This document shows, piece by piece, positions 1-7,200 of a DNA stretch of 10,475 nt. The first letter of the stretch is position 1. Each line of letters begins with the position of its first letter. The notes under the pieces were generated by a model. The model searched no databases. It saw only the letters and a program-made list of their open reading frames with translations, and was not told where the DNA came from. The DNA comes from CAXTEJ01 sp964243295 (GTDB taxonomy: Bacteria; Actinomycetota; Actinomycetes; Actinomycetales; Angustibacteraceae): NCBI GenBank assembly GCA_964243295.1, contig CAXTEJ010000084.1:1-10475 (forward strand), read 5' to 3'. The translations under genes were made by a program, and so were the position numbers.

Positions 1-76
1 GCTACCTCACCGCACACGCCGCCACGACCCCTTGACACACATAGAAGCGTCACGGGGGGTGGGGGGGTGAACATGA

Positions 77-119
77 CGGTGCCGCACCTCCCCACTGGTG
101 GGCGGGAGGTGCGGCACCG
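77..119 (-). terminator. 16-bp perfect hairpin downstream of the alcohol dehydrogenase gene
   Basis: Positions 77-92 pair perfectly with 104-119 (16 bp, mostly G-C), leaving an 11-nt loop. It is the second and stronger of two tandem hairpins met by a transcript leaving the minus-strand dehydrogenase gene. No U-tract follows on the minus strand, where the next bases are TCATGTTCACC. It would therefore be a U-less, actinobacterial-style terminator or an mRNA 3' end stabiliser. Because the stem is symmetric it could also end a plus-strand transcript entering from the left. The structure is seen directly; the terminator role is inferred. Confidence 0.6.
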
Positions 120-121
120 GT

Positions 122-144
122 GCCGGGCCCGGTCGGGGCCCGGC
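122..144 (-). terminator. 9-bp GC hairpin just after the dehydrogenase stop codon
   Basis: Positions 122-130 pair with 136-144 (9 bp, all G-C) around the 5-nt loop GGTCG. The hairpin starts 15 nt after the dehydrogenase stop codon on the minus strand and 2 nt before the larger hairpin at 119-77. The tandem pair probably acts as one termination or 3'-end module. There is no U-tract. Confidence 0.45.
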
Positions 145-159
145 GTCATGAGGTGAGGC

Positions 160-1203
160 TCAGGCCATGGTCGCGACGTCGATGACGAAGCGGTAGCGGA
201 CGTCGCTCGCGACGACGCGCTCGTAGGCCTCGTTGATCTGGTCGGCGGAGATGACCTCGATGTCCGCGCCCAGGTTGTGCTCGGCGCAGAAGTCGAGCAT
301 CTGCTGGGTCTCGGCGATGCCACCGATCGCTGAGCCGGCGAAGCTGCGGCGGTTGCTGATCAGCGAGAACGCGGCGACCGACAACGGCTTCTCGGGGGCG
401 CCGACGTTGACCAGGCTGCCGTTGACGGCGAGCAGGCCCAGGTAGGCGTCGATGTCGAGGCTCGCCGACACCGTGTTGACGATCAGGTCGAACGAGCCCG
501 CGAGCGTCTCGAAGGTCTCCGGGTCGCTCGTCGCGTAGAAGTGGTCACCGCCGAGGCGCAGACCGTCCTCCTGCTTCTTCAGCGACTGGCTGAGCACGGT
601 GACCTCGGCGCCCATGGCGTGGGCGAGCTTGACGCCCATGTGGCCGAGGCCCCCGAGACCCACGATGGCGACCTTCTTGCCGGGGCCGGCGTTCCAGTGG
701 TTCAGCGGCGAGAACAGCGTGACGCCGGCGCACAGCAGCGGGGCCGCGACGTCCAGGCCGATGCCCTCGGGGATGCCGAGCACGAAGTCCTGCTCGACGA
801 CGATCTGCTGGGAGTAGCCGCCGTCGGTGGGCTTGCCGTCGATCATGCCGCCGTAGGTGCCGACGCTGCCGTTGAGGCAGTACTGCTCCTCGCCGGCCTT
901 GCAGTTCACGCACTCGCGGCACGAGTCGACCATGCAGCCGACGCCGACGCGGTCGCCGACCTGGTACTTGGTGACCTCGGGGCCGACGGCGCTGACGATG
1001 CCGGCGATCTCGTGGCCGGGCACCAGCGGGTAGTTCGTGCCGGCCCACTCGCTGCGGGCGGTGTGGATGTCGGAGTGGCAGATGCCGGCGAACGTGATGT
1101 CGATCAGCACGTCGGTGGCAGCGAGGTCACGACGCTCGATCGTGGTCTTCTCGAAGGCGCTGTCAGCGGAGGCGACGGCGTAGGCGTTCACGGTGGTGGT
1201 CAC
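160..1203 (-). CDS. adhC: Zinc-dependent NADP-type alcohol dehydrogenase (AdhC / cinnamyl-alcohol dehydrogenase family)
   Basis: This is a medium-chain dehydrogenase/reductase of 347 residues that interconverts alcohols and aldehydes in the cytosol. Catalytic zinc ligands are C42, H64/E65 (in GHEIAG) and C158. The structural zinc site is C95, C98, C101 and C109. The Rossmann loop is GLGGLGHMG at 182-190, and SQS at 205-207 after the second strand suits NADP(H) rather than NAD(H). From memory it closely resembles mycobacterial AdhC (about 346 aa), including the motifs GICHSDIH and ASDVRYRFVID. The start is the GTG at 1203, because AGGGAG lies 9 nt upstream and homology begins there. The same frame is open to 1326, but the added 41 residues look like translated leader. 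valS lies 138 bp upstream in the same direction, with no metabolic link. The natural substrate cannot be read from the sequence; aliphatic or aromatic aldehyde reduction is likely. The gene symbol is by similarity. Confidence 0.93.
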   Translation of the reverse strand: MTTTVNAYAVASADSAFEKTTIERRDLAATDVLIDITFAGICHSDIHTARSEWAGTNYPLVPGHEIAGIVSAVGPEVTKYQVGDRVGVGCMVDSCRECVNCKAGEEQYCLNGSVGTYGGMIDGKPTDGGYSQQIVVEQDFVLGIPEGIGLDVAAPLLCAGVTLFSPLNHWNAGPGKKVAIVGLGGLGHMGVKLAHAMGAEVTVLSQSLKKQEDGLRLGGDHFYATSDPETFETLAGSFDLIVNTVSASLDIDAYLGLLAVNGSLVNVGAPEKPLSVAAFSLISNRRSFAGSAIGGIAETQQMLDFCAEHNLGADIEVISADQINEAYERVVASDVRYRFVIDVATMA

Positions 1204-1212
1204 GTGGTGGTA

Positions 1213-1218
1213 CTCCCT
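1213..1218 (-). promoter_or_regulatory. Ribosome binding site that fixes the alcohol dehydrogenase start
   Basis: AGGGAG on the minus strand lies 9 nt before the GTG at 1203. It supports that start over the ATG at 1326, which would put the ribosome binding site inside the coding region and add 41 residues without family resemblance. Confidence 0.7.
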
Positions 1219-1341
1219 GGAGTCGGACGACGGTGGGCGGCCCTGCGCCGAGCGCGGGCACCGCACGACGGGGGCACAGCTGCGCTCACCCGTCCTTCGT
1301 GCCAAGTCGCCGACGGCCGCGGACATTCCGGGTGGGCCGGG

Positions 1342-3918
1342 TCAGCTCTGCGCGGGCTCCAGCACGACGTCCGCCACGGCCACCGCGTCACCGGCCCGGA
1401 CGTCGAGGCGCTCGATCCGCCCGGCCGCCCGCAGGTCGGCGTCAGCGGCAGCCAGCCGGTCCAGCTCGGACGCCGGAGCGACCAGCACGACGCTGGTGAC
1501 CACGGTGCGCTGCGAGGCCTTGGCCTGTGACTTCGCGCCGCGGACGACGGCCAGCGCCGTCGCGACGCTCGGCAGCAGCGCGGGGTCGCCGGTCGGCGCC
1601 GTGCGCAGCTCGTCGGACGTCGGCCAGGCGGCACGGTGCACCGACCCCTCGCGCCACCACGACCAGACCTCCTCGGTCACGTAGGGCAGCACCGGCGCCA
1701 GCAGCCGCAGCTGCACCGACAGCGCGATCGCCAGCGCGGACGCCGCGCTCGCCGCGGCCGCCTCGCCCTGTGCGCCGTAGGCGCGCTCCTTGACCAGCTC
1801 GAGGTAGTCGTCGCAGAACGTCCAGAAGAACCGCTCGCTCACCTCGAGGGCGCGGGTGTAGTCGTAGCCGTCGAACGCGGCGGTGGCCTCGTCGACGACC
1901 ACCGCGAGCGCAGCGAGCATCGAGCGGTCGAGCGGCTCGGTGACGGCGGCCAGGTCGGGGTCGGGCGTGCCGAAGCCGAGGACGAACTTGCTGGCGTTGA
2001 GCACCTTGATCGCGAGGCGCCGCCCGACCTTCATCTGGCTCTCGTCGAACGGCGAGTCGGCGCCCGGGCGCGCCATCGCGGCCCGCCAGCGCACGGCGTC
2101 CGAGCCGAAGGTGTCGAGGATGGCGTCGGGCACGACCGCGTTGCCCTTGGACTTGGCCATCTTCTTGCGGTCGGGGTCGACGACGAAGCCGGAGATCATC
2201 GTGTGCGACCAGGGCGCGACGCCGTGCTCGAGGTGGGAGCGGACGACGCGGGAGAACAGCCAGGTGCGGATGATCTCGTGGGCGTGGGTGCACAGGTCCA
2301 TCGGGAACACGCGCGCGAACAGGTCGTCGTCTCGCTGCCAGCCGCCGACGATCTGCGGGGTCAGCGACGACGTGGCCCAGGTGTCCATCACGTCGGGGTC
2401 GCCGACGAAGCCGCCCGGGACGCCGCGCTGCCACTCGTCGTAACCGGCGGGCGGCTGCGAGGCCGGGTCGACCGGCAGCTCGTCGTCGCGCGCGACGATC
2501 GGGTCGTCGTGCTGCGGCTCACCGGACGCGTCGAGGCGGTACCACAGCGGGAACGCGACGCCGAAGAAGCGCTGCCGCGAGACGAGCCAGTCGCCGTTGA
2601 GGCCGTCGATCCAGTTGGTGAACCGCGTCTGCATGTACGGCGGCGCCCAGCTGATCTGGTCGCCGCGCTCGACGAGGGCGGCCCGCAGGTCGACGTCGCG
2701 GCCGCCGTTGCGGATGTACCACTGCCGCGACGAGACGATCTCGAGCGGCTTGTCGCCCTTCTCGTAGAAGTTCGCCATGCGCTGCGTCGGGGTCGGCTCG
2801 CCGGCGAGGTCTCCGCTGTCGCGCAGGGCCGTCACGACGACCTCGCGGGCCGAGAACGTCGTCTTGCCGGCGAGCGCCTCGTAGACCTCGCGGCCGCCGT
2901 CCGCCGTGATCCACTCGGGCACCTCGCGCAGCAGCCGGCCGTCGCGGCCGATGACCGTGCGGTTGGGCAGCTGCAGCTCACGCCACCACTGCACGTCGGT
3001 CAGGTCACCGAAGGTGCAGCACATCGCGATGCCGGCGCCCTTGTCGGGCTCGGCGGCCGGGTGGGCCAGCACCGGGATCTCGACGTCGAACAGCGGCGAG
3101 CGCACGGTGGTGCCGAACAGCGCCTGATAGCGCTCGTCGTCCGGGTGGGCGACCAGCGCGACCGCGGCGGGGATGAGCTCGGGCCGGGTGGTCTCGACGA
3201 ACACCGGCCCGTCGGCGCCGTGGTAGGCGATGCGGTGGTAAGCGCCCGGGTAGTCGCGGGCCTCGAGCTCGGCCTGGGCGACGGCGGTCTGGAAGGTGAC
3301 GTCCCACAGGGTCGGGGCGTCCTGGCTGTACGCCTCACCGCGGGCGAGGTTGCGCAGGAACGCGCGCTGGGAGGTCGCACGGGCGACGTCGCCGATCGTC
3401 GTGTAGGTCTGCTGCCAGTCGACCGACAGGCCGAGCTTGCGCCACAGCGCCTCGAAGGCCTTCTCGTCCTCGACCACGAGCTCGTTGCACAGCTCGATGA
3501 AGTTGCGGCGGCTGATGGCCACCTGCCGCTTGGGGTCGGGCTTGTCCGTCGGGGTGAACGACGGGTCGTAGGGCATCGACGGGTCGCACCGGACGCCGAA
3601 GTGGTTCTGCACCCGGCGCTCGGTCGGCAGCCCGTTGTCGTCCCACCCCATGGGGTAGAACACCTCCATGCCGCGCATCCGCTGGTAGCGCGCGATGCAG
3701 TCGGCGTGGGTGTAGGAGAAGACGTGGCCGACGTGCAGGCTGCCCGACACCGTCGGCGGCGGGGTGTCGATCGAGTAGACCTGCTCGCGCGTGGCCGTGC
3801 GGTCGAACGCGTAGGTGCCCTGCTCGCGCCACACCGCGCCCCACTTGACCTCCAGGCCCTCGAGTGAGGGCTTGTCGGGGACCGTGCTGGGGGAGGTGGT
3901 GGTCTGGCTCGTCGACAT
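1342..3918 (-). CDS. valS: Valine--tRNA ligase, archaeal-like (type 2) form
   Basis: This cytosolic class Ia synthetase charges tRNA-Val with valine; the protein has 858 residues. The Rossmann fold begins near residue 50 with TPPPTVSGSLHVGH (HIGH equivalent 62-65). The CP1 editing domain carries the threonine-rich ETTRPE at 242-247 and a later MCCTFGDLTDVQWW stretch. The KMSKS equivalent is KMAKS at 586-590. An anticodon-binding helical domain follows. TPPPTVSG (canonical bacterial ValRS has PPPNVTG), GWDDNGLPTERRV and CTFGDxTDVxW mark the archaeal-like subfamily known from archaea, rickettsiae and some actinobacteria. The C-terminal coiled-coil arm of canonical bacterial ValRS is not evident. 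The zinc-knuckle cysteines usual before TALAQAE are absent; the sequence reads LWDVTFQTAVAQAE around 204-217. The start is ATG at 3918 with GGAGG 8 nt upstream. It is divergent from ileS. No T-box is visible in its short leader. Confidence 0.96.
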   Translation of the reverse strand: MSTSQTTTSPSTVPDKPSLEGLEVKWGAVWREQGTYAFDRTATREQVYSIDTPPPTVSGSLHVGHVFSYTHADCIARYQRMRGMEVFYPMGWDDNGLPTERRVQNHFGVRCDPSMPYDPSFTPTDKPDPKRQVAISRRNFIELCNELVVEDEKAFEALWRKLGLSVDWQQTYTTIGDVARATSQRAFLRNLARGEAYSQDAPTLWDVTFQTAVAQAELEARDYPGAYHRIAYHGADGPVFVETTRPELIPAAVALVAHPDDERYQALFGTTVRSPLFDVEIPVLAHPAAEPDKGAGIAMCCTFGDLTDVQWWRELQLPNRTVIGRDGRLLREVPEWITADGGREVYEALAGKTTFSAREVVVTALRDSGDLAGEPTPTQRMANFYEKGDKPLEIVSSRQWYIRNGGRDVDLRAALVERGDQISWAPPYMQTRFTNWIDGLNGDWLVSRQRFFGVAFPLWYRLDASGEPQHDDPIVARDDELPVDPASQPPAGYDEWQRGVPGGFVGDPDVMDTWATSSLTPQIVGGWQRDDDLFARVFPMDLCTHAHEIIRTWLFSRVVRSHLEHGVAPWSHTMISGFVVDPDRKKMAKSKGNAVVPDAILDTFGSDAVRWRAAMARPGADSPFDESQMKVGRRLAIKVLNASKFVLGFGTPDPDLAAVTEPLDRSMLAALAVVVDEATAAFDGYDYTRALEVSERFFWTFCDDYLELVKERAYGAQGEAAAASAASALAIALSVQLRLLAPVLPYVTEEVWSWWREGSVHRAAWPTSDELRTAPTGDPALLPSVATALAVVRGAKSQAKASQRTVVTSVVLVAPASELDRLAAADADLRAAGRIERLDVRAGDAVAVADVVLEPAQS

Positions 3919-3926
3919 GGCCCGAT

Positions 3927-3931
3927 CCTCC
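3927..3931 (-). promoter_or_regulatory. valS Shine-Dalgarno
   Basis: GGAGG on the minus strand lies 8 nt before the valS ATG at 3918. The 72 nt between that ATG and the opposing ileS -10 box must also contain the valS promoter, for which I see no convincing -10/-35 pair. Confidence 0.7.
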
Positions 3932-3990
3932 CAGACCCGGTGGCGGCGTCGCGCCCGAGAACGGCCGTGCGAGCGCCGCGGCGTCCGGCG

Positions 3991-3996
3991 TACGAT
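3991..3996 (+). promoter_or_regulatory. Candidate -10 box for the ileS operon
   Basis: TACGAT fits the TAnnnT consensus of actinobacterial housekeeping promoters. A start site about 7 nt downstream (around 4002-4005) would place the 5' end roughly 10 nt before T-box Stem I, as expected for a leader of this class. No good -35 hexamer sits 16-18 nt upstream; the region reads GTGCGAG. The promoter is inferred from position plus one motif. Confidence 0.5.
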
Positions 3997-4012
3997 GGAC
4001 GGCAGGCGTCGA

Positions 4013-4048
4013 CCCGGCCATCACCGGCGAGCCTCCGGAAGAACCGGG
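4013..4048 (+). promoter_or_regulatory. T-box Stem I with AUC specifier
   Basis: The lower helix CCCGG (4013-4017) pairs with CCGGG (4044-4048). The internal loop holds CCATCA (4018-4023), including the specifier ATC at 4020-4022, opposite AAGAA (4039-4043). The upper helix CCGG (4024-4027) pairs with CCGG (4035-4038) around a 7-nt loop. The distal tRNA-elbow-binding part of long Stem I elements is absent, which defines the ultrashort actinobacterial type. The specifier would pair with the GAU anticodon of tRNA-Ile. Confidence 0.85.
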
Positions 4049-4080
4049 CCGCGAGGCCCGCAGTAGAACCGGGCGGACCG

Positions 4081-4129
4081 GCCCGCGCAGCAGCCGGTGA
4101 ACGAGCGGTCCGCTGCTGCTGGGGCGGGC
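4081..4129 (+). promoter_or_regulatory. T-box Stem III-like hairpin
   Basis: GCCCGC (4081-4086) pairs with GCGGGC (4124-4129), and GCAGCAGC (4087-4094) pairs with GCTGCTGC (4112-4119). A 17-nt apical loop spans 4095-4111. The hairpin lies immediately 5' of the T-box sequence, the usual place of Stem III. Confidence 0.7.
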
Positions 4130-4132
4130 AAG

Positions 4133-4182
4133 CGAGGTGGTACCGCGGTGCCGCCCGGGTCGACCGGGTGACGTCGTCCTCG
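4133..4182 (+). promoter_or_regulatory. T-box antisequestrator helix
   Basis: CGAGG (4133-4137) pairs with CCTCG (4178-4182), with a possible extra G-U at 4132/4183. The canonical bulge UGGUACC (4138-4144) is followed by GCG (4145-4147) pairing with CGT (4175-4177). A small hairpin (4154-4158 with 4164-4168) fills the interior. This is the tRNA-bound, translation-on form, and it takes up the 4178-4182 segment that would otherwise mask the ribosome binding site. Confidence 0.8.
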
Positions 4183-4213
4183 TGGCTGGGTGTTCGCCGG
4201 ACCGCCACGAGGA
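4177..4213 (+). promoter_or_regulatory. SD-sequestrator hairpin of ileS
   Basis: TCCTCGTGGC (4177-4186) is perfectly complementary to GCCACGAGGA (4204-4213), giving 10 bp with a 17-nt loop. The 3' arm contains the ileS Shine-Dalgarno (GAGGAG, 4209-4214, 5 nt before the ATG). Its 5' arm is the same segment used by the antisequestrator, so the two folds exclude each other. Confidence 0.85.
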
Positions 4214-4219
4214 GTGCGC

Positions 4220-7200
4220 ATGACCTACCCGAAGCACGACGCCGCCGACGTCCCGAGCAGCCCGCGGTTCCCGGCGATCGAGGACCGCGTGCAGCGCTAC
4301 TGGGCGCAGGACGGCACCTTCCAGGCGAGCATCGACCAGCGCGCCGCGGGCGAGGACGGCTCGAACGAGTTCGTCTTCTACGACGGCCCGCCGTTCGCCA
4401 ACGGCCTGCCGCACTACGGCCACCTGCTCACCGGCTACGTCAAGGACGTCGTCCCGCGCTACCAGACCATGCGCGGGCGCCGGGTCGAGCGCCGCTTCGG
4501 CTGGGACTGCCACGGCCTGCCCGCCGAGGTCGAGGCCGAGAAGCAGCTGGGCATCACCCACAAGTCGGAGATCGACGCGCTCGGCGTGGCGGCCTTCAAC
4601 GACGCCTGCCGCACCTCGGTGCTCGCCTACACCAAGGAGTGGGAGGAGTACGTCGGCCGCCAGGCCCGCTGGGTCGACTTCGAGAACGACTACAAGACCC
4701 TCGACACCGACTACATGGAGTCGGTCATGTGGGCCTTCAAGTCGTTGTGGGACAAGGGTTTGATCTACGAGGGTTTCCGCGTGCTGGCCTACTGCTGGCG
4801 CTGCGAGACCCCACTCAGCAACACCGAGACGCGCATGGACGACGTCTACCGCCAGCGGCAGGACCCCGCGGTCACCGTCGGGCTGAAGCTGGAGACCGGC
4901 GAGTACGCGCTGATCTGGACGACGACCCCGTGGACGCTGCCCAGCAACCTGGCCGCCGCGGTCAACCGTGACATCGACTACGTCGTCGTGACCGGCCCGG
5001 CGGAGGGCGCGTTCGCCGGGGAGAAGGTGCTGCTGGCCGCCGACCGGCTGGGCCACTACGAGCGCGAGCTCGGGCTCTCGGACGTCGCCGACGCCGAGGC
5101 GAAGGGGCGACTGGTCGAGCGGCTCACGGGCGCCGACCTGGTCGGCCGCCGCTACACCCCGCCGTTCGACTTCTTCGCCGGGCGCGCGAACGCCCACCAG
5201 GTGCTGCAGGCCGACTACGTCACCACCGACGAGGGCACCGGTGTGGTGCACATCGCCCCCGCCTTCGGCGAGGAGGACAAGGTCGTCACCGACGCCGCCG
5301 GCATCGAGGTCGTCGTGCCCGTGAACGGCCAGGGGCGCTTCACCGCGGAGGTGCCGACGTACGAGGGCCAGCACGTCTTCGACGCCAACAAGGTGATCGC
5401 GCGCGACCTGCGCGAGGCAGGCCTGCTGCTGCGGCTGGAGAGCTACGACCACCCCTACCCGCACTGCTGGCGCTGCGACAACGCGCTGATCTACCGCGCG
5501 GTGTCGAGCTGGTTCGTCAAGGTCACCGCGATCAAGGACCGCATGCTCGAGCTCAACGAGCAGATCAGCTGGACGCCCGACCACGTCAAGCACGGCTCGT
5601 TCGGCAAGTGGCTGGCGGGCGCCCGCGACTGGTCGATCAGCCGCAGCCGCTACTGGGGCAGCGCCGTGCCGGTCTGGCAGTCCGACGACCCAGCCTACCC
5701 GCGGGTCGACGTCTACGGTTCGCTCGACGAGCTCGAGCGCGACTTCGGCGTCCGCCCGACCGACCTGCACCGTCCTTACGTCGACGAGCTGACGCGCCCC
5801 AACCCGGACGACCCGACGGGCCGGTCGACCATGCGCCGGGTGCCCGAGGTGCTGGACTGCTGGTTCGAGTCCGGGTCGATGCCGTTCGCGCAGGTGCACT
5901 ACCCGTTCGAGAGCAAGGACTGGTTCGAGCACCACTACCCGGGCGACTTCATCGTCGAGTACGTGCCGCAGACCCGCGGCTGGTTCTACACGATGCACGT
6001 GCTCGCGACGGCGCTGTTCGACCGTCCCGCGTTCCGGACCGCTGTGGTGCACGGCATCCTGCTCGGCGAGGACGGCCGGAAGATGAGCAAGAGCCTGCGC
6101 AACTACCCCGACGTGCGTGAGGTGTTCGACCGCGACGGCTCCGACGCGATGCGCTGGTTCCTCATGGCCTCGCCGGTGCTGCGCGGGGGGAACCTCGCGG
6201 TGACCGAGCGCGGCATCCGCGACGGCGTGCGCCAGGTGCTCATCCCGCTGTGGAACACCTGGTACTTCTTCTCGTTGTACGCCAACGCCCTCGACGGTGC
6301 TGACGGGACTGAGAAGTACTACCAGGCCCGCTGGTCTACGGCGTCGACCGACGTGCTCGACCGCTACCTGCTGGCCAAGCTGCACGACCTCGTGACGCGC
6401 ACGCAGGCCCAGCTCGACGCGTACGACGTCGGCGCCGCCTGCGGGTCGGTGCGGGACTTCCTCGACGTGCTGACCAACTGGTACGTGCGCCGCTCGCGGG
6501 AGCGGTTCTGGGGCGAGGACGACACCGCGGCGTTCGACACTCTCTACACCGCGCTCGAGGTGCTGACGCGCGTGGCGGCGCCGCTGCTGCCGCTGACGAC
6601 CGAGGAGGTCTGGCGCGGGCTGACCGGCGGGCGCAGCGTGCACCTGGCCGACTGGCCGGACGCCGCCGACCTGCCCGCCGACGACGCGCTCGTGGCGAGC
6701 ATGGACCGCTCGCGCGAGGTCTGCTCGGCGGTGCTCGCGCTGCGCAAGGCCGAGGGCCTGCGCGTGCGGCTGCCGCTCGAGTCCCTGACCGTCGTCAGCG
6801 CCGAGGCCGGCGCGCTCGAGGGCTTCGCGTCGCTCGTCGCCGACGAGGTCAACGTCCGCGAGGTGCGGCTGGTCGACCTGGACGACGCCGCGAGCACCAG
6901 CTTCGGTGTCTCGCAGCGCCTCACGGTCAACGCGCGCGCGGCCGGGCCGCGGCTCGGCAAGGACGTGCAGACAGCGATCCGTGCCAGCAAGAGCGGTGAC
7001 TGGTCGGTCGCCGACGACGGCACGGTGACCGCGGGCGGCTTCGCGCTCGTCGAGGGGGAGTTCACCCTCGACACGGTGGTCGCGGGCGGCGAGGCGGCGG
7101 GCAGCCGCGCGGTCGGTGTGCTGCCGCGCGACGGCTTCGTGGTGCTCGACACCGAGGTGACGCCCGAGCTCGAGGCCGTGGGGCTGGTGCGTGACGTCGT

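Larger units (their letters stand above)
4003..4214 (+). promoter_or_regulatory. Translational T-box riboswitch (tRNA-Ile, ultrashort Stem I) of ileS
   Basis: This leader RNA senses the charging state of tRNA-Ile and controls ileS translation. In order it contains: Stem I (4013-4048) with an AUC isoleucine specifier at 4020-4022; a linker with AGTAGAA at 4062-4068, compatible with a Stem II or IIA/B element that I could not fully fold by eye; a Stem III-like hairpin (4081-4129); the T-box GAGGTGGTACCGCGG (4134-4148); an intervening hairpin (4154-4168); and an SD-sequestering hairpin (4177-4213) next to the start codon. T-box UGGU (4138-4141) can pair with an ACCA tRNA end, fitting the A73 discriminator of tRNA-Ile. 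No U-tract terminator follows, so control is translational, as established for actinobacterial ileS T-boxes. Uncharged tRNA-Ile should stabilise the antisequestrator and switch translation on. The 5' end is inferred from the -10 box. Confidence 0.93.

Noticed and set aside
1..35. Possible tail of a plus-strand gene ending TGA at 33-35 (last residues YLTAHAATTP).
   Set aside because: About ten codons at the window edge are too few to distinguish from chance; the sequence to the left is needed.
32..37. TTGACA as a -35 box.
   Set aside because: The segment 16-18 nt downstream is a G-run with no -10-like hexamer, and no gene starts to its right on the plus strand.
67..156. Short plus-strand frame from the GTG at 67.
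   Set aside because: It consists almost entirely of the two hairpin stems and has no family resemblance.
1263..1302. Imperfect hairpin between valS and the dehydrogenase gene (GCACGA 1263-1268 with TCGTGC 1297-1302, and CGGG 1269-1272 with CCCG 1289-1292).
   Set aside because: There is a 4-nt bulge, no U-tract, and such stems are common by chance at this GC content. It could be a weak valS terminator but is not supportable.
1204..1326. Upstream extension of the alcohol dehydrogenase to an ATG at 1326.
   Set aside because: AGGGAG lies 9 nt before the GTG at 1203, and family similarity begins right there. The extra residues look like translated leader.
4190..4219. In-frame GTG at 4190 as the ileS start.
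   Set aside because: It lies in the loop of the sequestrator hairpin and would put the Shine-Dalgarno inside the gene. ATG 4220 has GAGGAG at 5 nt spacing.
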